Shown in pieces: positions 43,034 to 53,302 of a DNA stretch of 64,000 nt. How positions within the stretch are numbered: position 1 is the first letter of the stretch; every line of letters begins with the position of its first letter. The translations under genes were made by a program, and so were the position numbers. The stretch is from Bacteroidia bacterium. Its GTDB lineage: Bacteria; Bacteroidota; Bacteroidia; Flavobacteriales; Flavobacteriaceae. Where the stretch lies: assembly GCA_030427735.1 (NCBI GenBank), contig JAUIBP010000004.1, positions 62,001-126,000 of the forward strand, given 5' to 3'. The notes under the pieces were generated by a model. That model had not been told where the DNA came from, did no database searches, and was given only the letters and a program-made list of their open reading frames with translations.

Positions 43034-45964
43034 TTAAAAGATGTTGTAATTAATACCAAGAATACCACGTAATGCATAATATTCTGTTTGTTCTGGTCTG
43101 TTGGTGTTGCCTTGGTAGTAACGCAATGGTGCGTTGGTAAGGTTGTTAAGCTCTACGTAAAAACGTAGTTTTGGGTTTAGTTTATACGACGCCGAAAAAT
43201 CTACGGTAAAGTTTTTGTCGTACCAACGGTAGTTTTCTGGATTACCTTGTACTACAGCTAAAGATTCGCCTTTGTAATTTCCTGCTACACGTGCTGTAAA
43301 GCCGTTGCTTTCGTAAAATAAAGCTGAATTAAAGATGTGTTTGGATTGATTCGGGATTTTTTCTGTAGCTGTTGTTACGATAATTTCTCCAGTATTCTCG
43401 TCTGTAGTGTACAATGGAACATTCATTTCGGAATCTGCAAAAGTATAGTTGGCTTCAACTCCAAAGTTGCTTAAAAACCCTGGTAAGAAAGTTAAACGTT
43501 TAGAAATACCAACTTCAAACCCAGCTAGCCAACCTTCTTCGGAGTTTTTAGGTTCTGTAATTTGAAACAATTCACTATCAATAGTTTCGTAACTACGAGC
43601 CGAATAGATTAGGTTTTTTAACGATTTGTAAAACACGCCTCCTGAGAGTAAACCAACATCTTTAAAATAATATTCGCCCATAAAATCGAAGTTATTGGAG
43701 TAGGTAGGTTCTAAATAAATATTACCTCTTACTATGGTGCTCGGTACGGTAAGTAAGCTTATTGTTTCGGTCGGATTTAAATCGGAGAAATTGGCTCTTG
43801 CGAACGTTTTGGTATACGCTAATTTTAGGTTTAAATGGTCGTTTGGCATGTATTTTACATGTAACATAGGTAGAAAAGAACCAAAGTCGTTAGAGTTTTC
43901 TATAGGATTGATTTCCTCACCTTCATCGGAAGTTGATACGCCGTAACCTTTGTATTTTAGATAGGTGTGTTCGTAACGGAAACCACCAATTAACGCCAAT
44001 TTATCGCCAATTGTAAGATCGCCCATCACATAAGCAGCAGCAACGTCTTCGTTACCTGTGTAGAAAGAGCCTGCAGACGCTGGATTTTCTTTATTGAAAT
44101 TGATGTGATAGTACATAGGGTTTTCCAAAGTTTCTTGATCGAACAATACAGGTAATTGCGATTTGTTAATCGGATCTAATAATACATTGTCGTAAGGACT
44201 ATCAATTTCTGTTAAAAAGCCGCCGTTATACGGGAATCCTGTAGTTTCGTAGTCGGTCATGTGTATTGGAGCACCGTAATTTCCTCCTAAATACAAATAG
44301 TAACTGTAAGGCGCGCCACGTTCTAATTTCATGGTTTTGTATTTCCCGCCCATTTTAAGTTTAAAATTGTCTGAAGGAATATAGGTAAGGTCTAATTGCC
44401 CCACGTAGTCGGTTTCTTTACTGTACGATTTGTAAGCCAATTGGTTGTCTAGTTGCAATTGAGAGTTTTGTACAGGCGAAGCTAGGTACGGCTGAATATT
44501 ATCGTAATGGTCGCCAGTATAGCCAGCAGGCGCATCGATGTCTAAGAATTTATAACCATCGCTAGTTACATTGTTGTAGGTTACAGGAGTAGAGAAGGTA
44601 GCCATTAAATAAGCAGGATCCCCTGTATTTTCAGAATTTGGTAAACGGCGATTGCCCATTTCGGCGTCGTAAGTCGAAGCTCGCCAATCTAAGTTTAATT
44701 TTCCATTGGCAAATTTGTGGTTACCACCAATTTCAGAACCGTACATGGTAATACCTGTTATACCATGTCGAACTCTTAAAGACATCTCGCTATCGGTAAA
44801 ACTGAAGGTGTGTTCTACGGCAGATTCTTCATCTTGAAAATCGGTGTACAATCCTCTAAAGTACACCTTGTTATTAGCGTTTGGAACGTATTCGAACCCA
44901 GCGTTAAAACCAGCAGTTGTTCGTTTTCCTAAATAATCGCGTAATTGCAGATTGTTTAAAGAAAAATTATCGTTGTATACAACTTCGTAATTATCTGTTC
45001 CCCAGCTTCTGTTCCAATAGGTACCAGATACCATAAAGCCTATTTTTCCGTCAGCCACACGATCACCATACACTAACGAAGCATTTTGTATAGGTTTTTG
45101 TGCCTGAAAGTTTTCGCCATAGCCTAAGTTAACGCTTAATGTTTTTTTGCTAGGTGCTGTACGTGTAATAAAGTTTACAGAGCCGCCAATGGCGTCGCCC
45201 TCCATATCTGGGGTAATGGCTTTAGAAAGCTGAACAAATTCTATCATTTCCGAAGGAAATATATCTAGCGGTGCAGCACGTGTTCCTCCAGTATTATCCG
45301 AAGTACCTTCGGTAGCTGGCATACGGTCGCCATTTATAAGGGTCGAGTTCCAGGCAATCGGGGTACCGCGAACGATAACGTAACGGCCTTCGCCTTGGTC
45401 TCTTTCTATAGAAACACCTTGCATACGTTGTACAGCTTCTGCCGCATTACGGTCTGGTAATTTACCAATCACGTCCGAAGCCATAACTTCCATAATGGCC
45501 AACGATTGCTTTTTAATGTTAAGCGCTTTTTGCTGTTGCGAACGGTAACCGCCGTTAATAACAATTTCGTTTAGCTTTTCGGAACCTGCAGATAAAACAA
45601 TTTTACCAACATTAACCTGTTTACTTTTAGGAACGTTAACTTCTAACTCTTGGGTTTCGTAACCTAAATACGAAATAATTAAAGTCTGATTTCCAGCATT
45701 AACGTGTGTTAAGGTAAAGTTTCCATCAAAATCGGTTGTAGTTCCGTTGTTTGTGCCTTTTATGCTAATGTTTGCTCCAGGAAGCGGGCCAAGTTCGTCT
45801 GTAACAATTCCAATAATCTCAGATTCATCTCCAAGCGGATCAGAAACGGAATAATTAGTTGCTATTAGTGTTGCACTTTGAGTGCCCTGTGCTTTAGTGT
45901 ATGCACTCGCAAAAAGTACCATAAGGATTGCTAAATAATTTAGTAATCTAAAAGTTGTTTTCAT
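43034..45964 (-). CDS. TonB-dependent receptor with carboxypeptidase-like N-terminal domain
   Basis: The 976-residue protein has a signal peptide (start at the ATG at 45964; an upstream TTG reading gives a poor signal), a carboxypeptidase-regulatory-like domain (about residues 50-125), a plug with LPDRNAAEAVQRMQGVSIERD and an outer-membrane barrel to the C-terminal phenylalanine. The plug wording is that of the TIGR01782-type receptors. The ligand is unknown. The co-transcribed phosphatase lipoprotein points to an organic phosphate. A membrane AraC regulator lies just upstream on the same strand. Confidence 0.88.
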   Translation of the reverse strand: MKTTFRLLNYLAILMVLFASAYTKAQGTQSATLIATNYSVSDPLGDESEIIGIVTDELGPLPGANISIKGTNNGTTTDFDGNFTLTHVNAGNQTLIISYLGYETQELEVNVPKSKQVNVGKIVLSAGSEKLNEIVINGGYRSQQQKALNIKKQSLAIMEVMASDVIGKLPDRNAAEAVQRMQGVSIERDQGEGRYVIVRGTPIAWNSTLINGDRMPATEGTSDNTGGTRAAPLDIFPSEMIEFVQLSKAITPDMEGDAIGGSVNFITRTAPSKKTLSVNLGYGENFQAQKPIQNASLVYGDRVADGKIGFMVSGTYWNRSWGTDNYEVVYNDNFSLNNLQLRDYLGKRTTAGFNAGFEYVPNANNKVYFRGLYTDFQDEESAVEHTFSFTDSEMSLRVRHGITGITMYGSEIGGNHKFANGKLNLDWRASTYDAEMGNRRLPNSENTGDPAYLMATFSTPVTYNNVTSDGYKFLDIDAPAGYTGDHYDNIQPYLASPVQNSQLQLDNQLAYKSYSKETDYVGQLDLTYIPSDNFKLKMGGKYKTMKLERGAPYSYYLYLGGNYGAPIHMTDYETTGFPYNGGFLTEIDSPYDNVLLDPINKSQLPVLFDQETLENPMYYHINFNKENPASAGSFYTGNEDVAAAYVMGDLTIGDKLALIGGFRYEHTYLKYKGYGVSTSDEGEEINPIENSNDFGSFLPMLHVKYMPNDHLNLKLAYTKTFARANFSDLNPTETISLLTVPSTIVRGNIYLEPTYSNNFDFMGEYYFKDVGLLSGGVFYKSLKNLIYSARSYETIDSELFQITEPKNSEEGWLAGFEVGISKRLTFLPGFLSNFGVEANYTFADSEMNVPLYTTDENTGEIIVTTATEKIPNQSKHIFNSALFYESNGFTARVAGNYKGESLAVVQGNPENYRWYDKNFTVDFSASYKLNPKLRFYVELNNLTNAPLRYYQGNTNRPEQTEYYALRGILGINYNIF

Positions 45965-46145
45965 TTTGTTATGATTAATTTTTTGGCAAATATGAAACAG
46001 GATTCTCAAGCAGGCGTTTAAGTTTACTGAGAAGGACGTTTTGTACGTGTATCTCGTGTGAGTTAAACAAAATACGACTGTAATTGGTTGATAATGAGTG
46101 TTTTATTTTGTTTTAATAAAACCGCGCCAGATTGTTAACAAACTA

Positions 46146-47207
46146 TTAAGTTGCCAAATCGTGTTGTTTTTTATACTCGCTGGGTGTAAATCCGGTAATT
46201 TTTTTGAAGTAATTATTGAAGGTAGATTTGGAATTAAATCCGCATTGATATGCTAAATCAACTAAAGAGACATTTTTGTGTTTAGACATTTTAGAGATCA
46301 CTTCCCGAACGCGAAATTCATTTACAAATTGATAGAAATTTTTATGAAATCGGGTATTCAATACTTGCGTAATATGATGCTTTGGAATACCAGAACGAAT
46401 GGATAGAATTTGTAAGGTTAATTCGGGTTCTAAATATGGTTTGTTGGTATTAAAATAGCGCTCTAATTGTGTTTGGTAAGCGTTTAAGTCGGTCTCGCTT
46501 AAATTAGAGCTGTTGTATTTTTGTGTTTTTTCCTGTGGCGAAGTAGTTGTATGTGGTTCGGCTTTTAATTCCTTGACCTTTACTTTGTAAATGGCAATAC
46601 ATACTACAATGACGAGAATAAAAATGTAAACAATTCTCGTGTCTAAAAATATACCTAAAGGTTCTAGTAATATAAAGAATAAGGGCAACAATACCATGCT
46701 TATAAACAGCAATGCAATACTTTTTAAGAGCTTAAATTTTAAGGGGTCTATATTCAATTTATTCTTACGAAGCAGTACTAAACTTAAACCATTGTATGTT
46801 GCTATAGACACTAAATCTAAAAAAGCTATTTTGTTGTATAATGGTAACGATAAATTGTTTTTAAGCGGAAACGCATGTAATTGAATAAGCACAAAAACAT
46901 AAGCGACACTCATAATTATAAATGGTAAAAAGTGAGTGATTATTGTAGAGCGCTTAAGTGTTTTGGTAGTAGAAATGGTTAATAAGTATACAACAGGGCC
47001 ATACACTAACGAAAAACTAGACGGTAAGGTAAAGTAGTCTGGGTTTGTTAACAGAAAAATTAGTTTTATAGAAAAATGCACCGACATTAGTAACAGTAAC
47101 ATGGTAAGCAGTTTTTCAAACACACCTGTGGTTTTCTGTCTGGTAACCATAATAAGCATTAAGGTAAACAAGGTTTGAAATACAATTATACTTACTAAAT
47201 ATCCCAT
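46146..47207 (-). CDS. Membrane-bound AraC-family regulator
   Basis: The 353-residue protein has six or seven hydrophobic segments (residues 1-210) and a C-terminal AraC DNA-binding domain with two helix-turn-helix units, the second in DLAYQCGFNSKSTFNNYFKK. It would sense a signal at the inner membrane and act on DNA directly. I used the ATG at 47207. An upstream TTG start at 47246 is less likely, as it adds a charged tail before the first helix. It lies 181 bp upstream of the TonB receptor, its likely target. Confidence 0.85.
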   Translation of the reverse strand: MGYLVSIIVFQTLFTLMLIMVTRQKTTGVFEKLLTMLLLLMSVHFSIKLIFLLTNPDYFTLPSSFSLVYGPVVYLLTISTTKTLKRSTIITHFLPFIIMSVAYVFVLIQLHAFPLKNNLSLPLYNKIAFLDLVSIATYNGLSLVLLRKNKLNIDPLKFKLLKSIALLFISMVLLPLFFILLEPLGIFLDTRIVYIFILVIVVCIAIYKVKVKELKAEPHTTTSPQEKTQKYNSSNLSETDLNAYQTQLERYFNTNKPYLEPELTLQILSIRSGIPKHHITQVLNTRFHKNFYQFVNEFRVREVISKMSKHKNVSLVDLAYQCGFNSKSTFNNYFKKITGFTPSEYKKQHDLAT

Positions 47208-47415
47208 GATGCGCAATTTTCTTTTCCGCAACAAAAATATTAACAAAGCAAAGTGCTGTTTTTAATACCTGGTTAAATGTAATTTAACTAAATGTTAAGA
47301 AAAATATAAAGACTTGGCGGTTTTGTGTTTTGTATAAAAGTTGATTAAGCACTTTACGTTTTTAAGTGTTTATGAAAAATGCTACATTAGTTAATAACAC
47401 GAAAAATTGCATATT

Positions 47416-48378
47416 ATGAAAATTTCTGTTTTAGATGGATATACTCTTAATCCTGACGATTTAAGTTGGGAGCCCTTAAAAAAGTTAGCATCAGTTGCTA
47501 TTCACGATCGTACACCAACAGATTCAGCTTCAATTGTAAAAGCTATTGGTGATGCCGAGTTGGTATTAACCAATAAAGTACCTATTGGCAAAACGGTAAT
47601 AGAGCAGGTGCCCAACTTAAAATACATTGGCGTAACCGCAACAGGTTATAATATTATTGATACCGAAGCTGCAAAAAAACAAGGTATTGTCGTTACCAAT
47701 GTGCCAGCTTATAGCACGCAGGCTGTGGCACAATTTACCATTGGTTTATTGTTGGAATTATGTCACCATATTGGCGCTCATAACCAAGCGGTTCAAAACG
47801 GCCAGTGGACTAGTTGTTCCGATTTTAGTTTTTGGAATTATCCTTTAGTCGAACTCGCTGGAAAAACCATGGGTATTGTGGGGTTTGGACAAATAGGGAA
47901 AGCAACAGCAACATTGGCACAGGCTTTTGGAATGCAAGTATTGGTGTACAATCGTACGAAATATCCTGAATTTGAAAATGATGCTTTACACTTTGTATCA
48001 TTCAAAGAATTATTGCAAACTTCAGATGTGATTAGTTTACACTGTCCGCAGACCCCAGAAACCGAGGGTTTGATACATAGAGACAGTCTGTCGAAAATGA
48101 AATCCCACGCGTTTTTAATTAACACCTCTCGTGGTGGTTTGGTAGTTGAATCCGATTTAGCAGAAGCTTTAAATTCGGGTAGCATTGCTGGCGCAGCTGT
48201 CGATGTGGTTTCCAAAGAGCCGATAGCTGCTAACAATCCTCTGTTGCAAGCTAAAAATTGCATCATTACGCCGCATATCGCTTGGGCGCCTATTGAAGCG
48301 CGGCGCAGATGTATGGAGGTAACAGTGGCTAATGTACAGGCCTTTTTAAATGGCGAGCCGCAACATGTGGTGAGTTAA
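47416..48378 (+). CDS. D-2-hydroxyacid dehydrogenase (glycerate dehydrogenase-like)
   Basis: The 320-residue protein has a Rossmann motif GIVGFGQIGKATATLA (about residue 148). The catalytic Arg is in INTSRGG, the Glu in VSKEP and the His in PHIAWAP. The family reduces 2-keto acids or hydroxypyruvate with NADH. The HIAWAP form fits the glycerate/2-hydroxyacid branch. I used the ATG at 47416; an upstream TTG reading adds only three residues. It appears monocistronic. Confidence 0.9.
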   Translation: MKISVLDGYTLNPDDLSWEPLKKLASVAIHDRTPTDSASIVKAIGDAELVLTNKVPIGKTVIEQVPNLKYIGVTATGYNIIDTEAAKKQGIVVTNVPAYSTQAVAQFTIGLLLELCHHIGAHNQAVQNGQWTSCSDFSFWNYPLVELAGKTMGIVGFGQIGKATATLAQAFGMQVLVYNRTKYPEFENDALHFVSFKELLQTSDVISLHCPQTPETEGLIHRDSLSKMKSHAFLINTSRGGLVVESDLAEALNSGSIAGAAVDVVSKEPIAANNPLLQAKNCIITPHIAWAPIEARRRCMEVTVANVQAFLNGEPQHVVS

Positions 48379-48559
48379 AACCTTAGATAAAGCAATGGTG
48401 TGTTTTTAAATGTAAGATATATGTTGTGTTAATTTTCGAGTTTATCTATCTGTAATTCAGTATTTTGAAATTTTTGTCTATGTTGTGTTCATGTAAATTT
48501 CATTGTGAAATTGAAGAATTGTTCAACCTTTGAAGCATCAATTCTTTAATATCATTTCT

Positions 48560-50251
48560 ATGAAAAAAACGTTACTTTTATTATGTTCAATGGTTGCTGG
48601 CTTTCAAGTTTCAGTAGCGCAACATAACTATGCTGAGTGGGTGCAATATGTTTCTGGAGAACATACCAATACCAATGTTAATAATGTTATAGCAACACAA
48701 GATGCTATTTTTGTAAATGGAGCTTATAATACTTCGGGGAGCTTTGGTAGTGTAGAATTACCTGCATTACCATCAACAAATGCTTTTATTACAAAAACCG
48801 ATTTAGATGGTAATCCGATTTGGACGGCTACTATGGGCGGAAGTGATTCGGATGCTTTTTTTGATATTCAGTTAGATAAGAATAAAGATATTTTAGCTGT
48901 TGGGTGGTCTAGTTCTATGGGAGATATCATCATTAACGATAAAGAGGTTATTGCTGGAAATGGTCCAGAATACACAAGTAGGGGGATTATTGCTAAATTT
49001 TCTGGCGAAACAGGAGGGTTATTATGGGTGAAGCATTGGTATGCTTCAGAATATAAAACGGCTAACCCTATTCGTTCTGCAGTAGATGCGGCAGGAAATA
49101 TTTATGTTTCTGGATATTACGATGGAGCATTTGCCATAGGTGAAACAGAATTTACTTACGATTTTGAATATGGTTATAATTTTTTTCTGCTTAAAATAAA
49201 TGCCGATGGGAACATAATTTGGAATAAACAAATTGAGGCTGAACAAAACAATACCTACGGTTCGGTACGTTCAATGGGGGTAAATGCAACAGGTTTGTAT
49301 TTAACTTTCGATTATGCACAGCCTTATGTTTTAGGTGACGAATCGATTCCGTATTCTGGATGGGGTTATATGATGTGCTTGGCAAAGTTTAATACAGGTA
49401 CGGGTGATGTTGTAGATTTTACAACTTACGGATCTGAAAATGTAAGTCAGGGACAATCTGCTTTAGCTTTAGATGCTAAAGGAAATGTTATAGTTGGTGG
49501 ACATTTTACACCAGAAAGTAATTTTAATATTCAAGGAACTCTATTAAATGGTTATGGCCTGGTTGATGCTTTTGTAGCAAAATTTAACTCAGATTTAGAC
49601 TTGGTTTGGGCCAAAGAGATGGGGGGAGATTATAACGATCGAGTATTTAATATTACAACAAATGCATCCAATGCTATTTTTGTAGGAGGAGGTTTCGATA
49701 ATTATTCTAATTTCAATTTTAACGGAACAGATATTTTAAACGCCCAAAGCCCTAACAGTTTAAGTATGTTTCAACTTCACTTAAATGAGGATGGATCGTT
49801 TAACGAAGCCTTTGCTGTAAATGGTATAGATGAAGGTACGATTATATCTAATAATTCCACTCAAATAACTGCTGATGGAGTTATGTATACAGGTGGTCGT
49901 TTTGTAGGGAAAACACAATTAATAGAGAATGGCCCAATTGAAGATGCTTTAGATCATACGCGAGGTTTCTTTATGAAATGGGAGAATCAAGCTACTTTAA
50001 GTACACAAGATGTTAACGATAACATACAAACTCAAATTTTTCCTAATCCATTTTCAAACGAGATTCATATTAATATTGCAAAAAGTGAGCCTTTGCAAGT
50101 ATCGCTATATACAGTAACGGGACAACAAGTTTATGTTAATACCAATTTTACTGGACGCACTATTTCAACAACTAATATGCAGCCTGGGGTTTACTTTTTA
50201 AAAATAGAGAAACAAGGATATGCTAAAACCGTTAAGTTGATTAAAAAATAA
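48560..50251 (+). CDS. Secreted beta-propeller protein with T9SS type A sorting domain
   Basis: The 563-residue protein has a signal peptide ending in SVAQ. SBBP-like propeller repeats follow (YVSGYYDG, FLLKINADGNIIW, FVAKFNSDLDLVWAKEMGG and others, about residues 25-480). A C-terminal type A sorting domain has FPNPFSNEIHINIA and ends VYFLKIEKQGYAKTVKLIKK. The type IX system should export and anchor it. Function is unknown. The ATG at 48560 was taken, because the upstream TTG start would spoil the signal peptide. Confidence 0.88.
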   Translation: MKKTLLLLCSMVAGFQVSVAQHNYAEWVQYVSGEHTNTNVNNVIATQDAIFVNGAYNTSGSFGSVELPALPSTNAFITKTDLDGNPIWTATMGGSDSDAFFDIQLDKNKDILAVGWSSSMGDIIINDKEVIAGNGPEYTSRGIIAKFSGETGGLLWVKHWYASEYKTANPIRSAVDAAGNIYVSGYYDGAFAIGETEFTYDFEYGYNFFLLKINADGNIIWNKQIEAEQNNTYGSVRSMGVNATGLYLTFDYAQPYVLGDESIPYSGWGYMMCLAKFNTGTGDVVDFTTYGSENVSQGQSALALDAKGNVIVGGHFTPESNFNIQGTLLNGYGLVDAFVAKFNSDLDLVWAKEMGGDYNDRVFNITTNASNAIFVGGGFDNYSNFNFNGTDILNAQSPNSLSMFQLHLNEDGSFNEAFAVNGIDEGTIISNNSTQITADGVMYTGGRFVGKTQLIENGPIEDALDHTRGFFMKWENQATLSTQDVNDNIQTQIFPNPFSNEIHINIAKSEPLQVSLYTVTGQQVYVNTNFTGRTISTTNMQPGVYFLKIEKQGYAKTVKLIKK

Positions 50252-50280
50252 CCAGTATCTTTTAAAAATAATTTAATTTA

Positions 50281-50311
50281 GGGCTGATAGTAGATTATCA
50301 GCTCTTTTTTT
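50281..50311 (+). terminator. Terminator of the T9SS propeller gene
   Basis: GGCTGATA pairs with TATCAGCT around a 6-nt loop, followed by seven Ts. It ends only 4 nt before the next start codon (50316), so the downstream regulator gene may depend on read-through. Confidence 0.75.
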
Positions 50312-50315
50312 GTCT

Positions 50316-51992
50316 ATGAAAGCAATTCAATATCTTTTAATTTTTCTTTGCTTTGGTCGAATAATCGGACAACAGATTGACTCTACCCAACAAATTAAAT
50401 TAAAAATTGAAGCACTGTCTGACGAAGATAACATTATGGCTATTAATAGGCTTATTAATAGTAATACATTTCTAGATCCAGAATATGCTTACGCCGTGCT
50501 TAATGAAAACTTGCAAAAGGCAAAAGAAGACAATTTAATGAAGGAGTATGCAGATTCGTATATTTCTTTAGGGAACTTTTGGTATACTAAAGGCAATTTG
50601 GCTAAAGCATTCGAAAGCTATTTGAAAGCTGAAGCAATTAGTAACTCTATAAATGATAATCGGTTAGTGGGGATTTCGGTAATGAACAGATCGCACATAA
50701 CCGAAAATCTAAATGAAAAAATAGAACTTTTAGAGCGAGCTATTAAAATGTTAGGTTTGGTAAAAGATACTGTAAACTTAGCAAAAGCTCATTTAAATTT
50801 GGGTAATACATTTAGTACAGGTGTTTTAGATAAAGCTTTAAATAATGGTGGTGTTAAGCAAGCACAAGTGCAAAGGCAAAAGGCATTTAAACAGTACGCT
50901 ATTGCTGAAGATTTGAATTCCACCCTTAAAAACCCTGAAATTGCAGCTTCTGTGTATGTGCATAGGGCAGAATGGTACAAATACGATGAGCAATATGTTA
51001 AAGCTCGCGAGGCTTTTATGAACGCCGAATCATCGTTTGAAGAAGCTGGGCGGATTAAGGGTAAAGTGTATGTGATGTTACAATTGGCAGAAATAGCCCT
51101 TGATGAGGAAAACTGGGAAGAGGTGCTTAACATGTTGGAACAAGCAGAACATCTAGCAAACTCTTTAGATTATCGCGATTATTTGTCTCAAATTTATAAT
51201 CTGTATTTTAATTATTATAAACAGCGAGAGCAATACAGCGAGGCTTTAGATTATTTTCAACGTTACCATGCCGAAAGCCAGAAATTAAGCGATTTAAATA
51301 GTAAAGATAAAATACATGGTATAAATTTAGAGCATCGGTTGGAAGATAAGCAACGCTTGTTGGATGAGTCTCAACAACAAAAAAACTTATATCGTATAAT
51401 TGTAATTATAGCTTTGGTGTTTATTGCTTGTATCGTAGGAATTTCTCATCTTACAATTCAAAATAAAAAAAGAAAAATAGAGAGTATTGCTCAAAAAAAG
51501 CAGGTAAGTGATATCAAAATAAAAAATCAAGAATTACAGGAAGCTTTAATGAAAGAAAAGTTAAAATTTAATCAAGAGCATCTCATATCGTTTGCTAATC
51601 AGGTGCATCAGATAGATGAATTTTTAGAAACTTTAAAAACGCAAGTCAAGCAAACTCAAGTTACTACCAAAGCAGATGTTAATGCTTTAAAATTGTCATT
51701 TTCAGAAATAATAAACGACCAAAATTATATTAAACAATTACAGTCGTTATCTAAAGAAATTAATCAAGATTTTTTAATACAGCTACGCAAGCAATATAAG
51801 AAATTGACTAAGAAAGATGAGCAACTTTTATTGTACTTAGTTTTAGAAATGAGTTCTAAAGAAATTGCAGGAGTATTAAAAATTTCTACCGAAAGCGTGC
51901 ATACTAAACGTTATCGATTACGTAAAAAGTTGAAGCTGAATGCAGATGAATCTTTTATAGATTTTTATAAGCGTATAGTGGCTCAATTATAA
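50316..51992 (+). CDS. Membrane-anchored TPR protein with C-terminal LuxR-type HTH
   Basis: The 558-residue protein has a signal peptide, tetratricopeptide repeats (about residues 70-330), one transmembrane helix (YRIIVIIALVFIACIVGISHL, near 360-380), a coiled coil and a C-terminal helix-turn-helix (LVLEMSSKEIAGVLKISTESVHTKRYRLRKKL). This is a one-protein signal system with the sensor outside and the DNA-binding part inside. The target genes are unknown. It follows the T9SS propeller gene, which may be its partner. Start taken at ATG 50316. Confidence 0.82.
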   Translation: MKAIQYLLIFLCFGRIIGQQIDSTQQIKLKIEALSDEDNIMAINRLINSNTFLDPEYAYAVLNENLQKAKEDNLMKEYADSYISLGNFWYTKGNLAKAFESYLKAEAISNSINDNRLVGISVMNRSHITENLNEKIELLERAIKMLGLVKDTVNLAKAHLNLGNTFSTGVLDKALNNGGVKQAQVQRQKAFKQYAIAEDLNSTLKNPEIAASVYVHRAEWYKYDEQYVKAREAFMNAESSFEEAGRIKGKVYVMLQLAEIALDEENWEEVLNMLEQAEHLANSLDYRDYLSQIYNLYFNYYKQREQYSEALDYFQRYHAESQKLSDLNSKDKIHGINLEHRLEDKQRLLDESQQQKNLYRIIVIIALVFIACIVGISHLTIQNKKRKIESIAQKKQVSDIKIKNQELQEALMKEKLKFNQEHLISFANQVHQIDEFLETLKTQVKQTQVTTKADVNALKLSFSEIINDQNYIKQLQSLSKEINQDFLIQLRKQYKKLTKKDEQLLLYLVLEMSSKEIAGVLKISTESVHTKRYRLRKKLKLNADESFIDFYKRIVAQL

Positions 51993-52009
51993 CAGTGGTT
52001 TACAATTTT

Positions 52010-52303
52010 TTACCCCTTAACTGGGTTAAGATCCAGGCCTTCTAATGCTTTTAACCAATTAGGACCATCTATATTGGTATTTACAGTTTCTAAAAGATAG
52101 CGCTCTCGCTTTACTTTATAGCTGTAACCCTTCAATAGCTTTTGTTCGGTATCCATAATGTATCCCAAATCCAAATGCTTGTCGGCATAAACTCGATAGG
52201 TGACGTGCTCATCGACTGAAAACGGATGATTGTAAATAAGGGTTCTTACTTCTTCGGCAATATTATCCATTGTAATTAAAATTAAGTCTTTACTTAGAGT
52301 CAT
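52010..52303 (-). CDS. Hypothetical protein, 97 residues
   Basis: A soluble-looking 97-residue protein with a mixed charged composition (YVRTLIYNHPFSVDE-like region in the middle, WLKALEGLDLNPVKG at the end). No signal or membrane segment and no recognised family. The ATG at 52270 (MDNIAEEVR) is an alternative start. It lies convergent with the TPR regulator and 47 bp from the divergent outer-membrane gene. Confidence 0.55.
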   Translation of the reverse strand: MTLSKDLILITMDNIAEEVRTLIYNHPFSVDEHVTYRVYADKHLDLGYIMDTEQKLLKGYSYKVKRERYLLETVNTNIDGPNWLKALEGLDLNPVKG

Positions 52304-52350
52304 ATTTTACTTTTTAAAATCAACAATATAAAATTATAACCATTATTAAG

Positions 52351-53172
52351 ATGAAACGTTTTTATAGATTTAATAGTTTAATTATCATTTTAAGTTTGAT
52401 GTTTTCTGTAGTTGTACATGCCCAAGAAGATACAGCTCCGTCAACAGGACCAACAGCCGAAGATTTAGCAAAACAATTAGCTAATCCTGTAGCGAATTTG
52501 ATAAGTGTTCCACTTCAAAACAATTTCGATTTTAATACAGGTCCAAATGAAGGATTTCGGTATAATTTAAATGTTCAGCCTGTTTTGCCATTTAGTTTAA
52601 ACGATGATTGGAATCTGATAAGCAGAACCATAGTGCCTATTATTTCGCAGAAAGATGTTTTGTACGATGGCGATAGTGCAGGAGGTCTGGGCGATATTGT
52701 ACAGAGTTTTTTCTTCTCGCCTAAAGAACCTACAAAAAGCGGTCTGGTTTGGGGTGTAGGCCCCGTATTGCTGTTAGATACCGCGTCTGAAAATACTTTA
52801 GGGGCGAACACTTGGGCAGCGGGACCTAATGCCGTATTTTTAAAATTAAGCGGGGCTTATACTTACGGGGCTTTGGTAAATCACATGTGGTCTTATGCTG
52901 GTAGCGGTAACGATATTAGTGCCTCTTTTGTGCAGCCTTTTGTAACTTATGCGAAACCTAATGGAGTATCGTATACTTTGGCTTCAGAAAACACACAAAG
53001 TTGGCTTAACGATATTTTTGGAGGTTTTGTTGGAGTGTATTTTGCTAAGGTTATGCATTTTGGATCTCAAACGGTTCAATTAGGTGGCGGGCCAAAAGTG
53101 TATTATGGGAATAATCCCTTAAATCCTGATTTTGGTTTTCGTGTAAATGTCATCTTTTTATTTCCGAAATAA
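52351..53172 (+). CDS. Outer-membrane beta-barrel protein (transporter-like, MetA-type)
   Basis: The 273-residue protein has a signal peptide ending in VVHAQ. The mature part is a small barrel with alternating strands (YNLNVQPVLPF, LNDDWNLISRTIVPI and SGLVWGVGPVLLLDT) and ends in the aromatic-rich FRVNVIFLFPK, typical of outer-membrane proteins. It resembles the phenol-degradation MetA-type porin-like family that genome pipelines often mislabel as neuromedin U. The substrate is unknown. Confidence 0.8.
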   Translation: MKRFYRFNSLIIILSLMFSVVVHAQEDTAPSTGPTAEDLAKQLANPVANLISVPLQNNFDFNTGPNEGFRYNLNVQPVLPFSLNDDWNLISRTIVPIISQKDVLYDGDSAGGLGDIVQSFFFSPKEPTKSGLVWGVGPVLLLDTASENTLGANTWAAGPNAVFLKLSGAYTYGALVNHMWSYAGSGNDISASFVQPFVTYAKPNGVSYTLASENTQSWLNDIFGGFVGVYFAKVMHFGSQTVQLGGGPKVYYGNNPLNPDFGFRVNVIFLFPK

Positions 53173-53302
53173 TATTTACAAAATATACTCTTGTTAAAAT
53201 TGTGTAGTGTTTTTTGTTAAGCATGTTAAGTTTAGCATATTGGTCTGTTTTCAGTATTTAGTTTTATACTTTTATAATTTTAAATGAGAATATCGTAGGC
53301 TA

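Noticed and set aside
43034-45964. SusC-type glycan uptake locus (PUL)
   Set aside because: No SusD-like gene or glycoside hydrolase accompanies either TonB receptor, so a polysaccharide utilisation locus is not supported.
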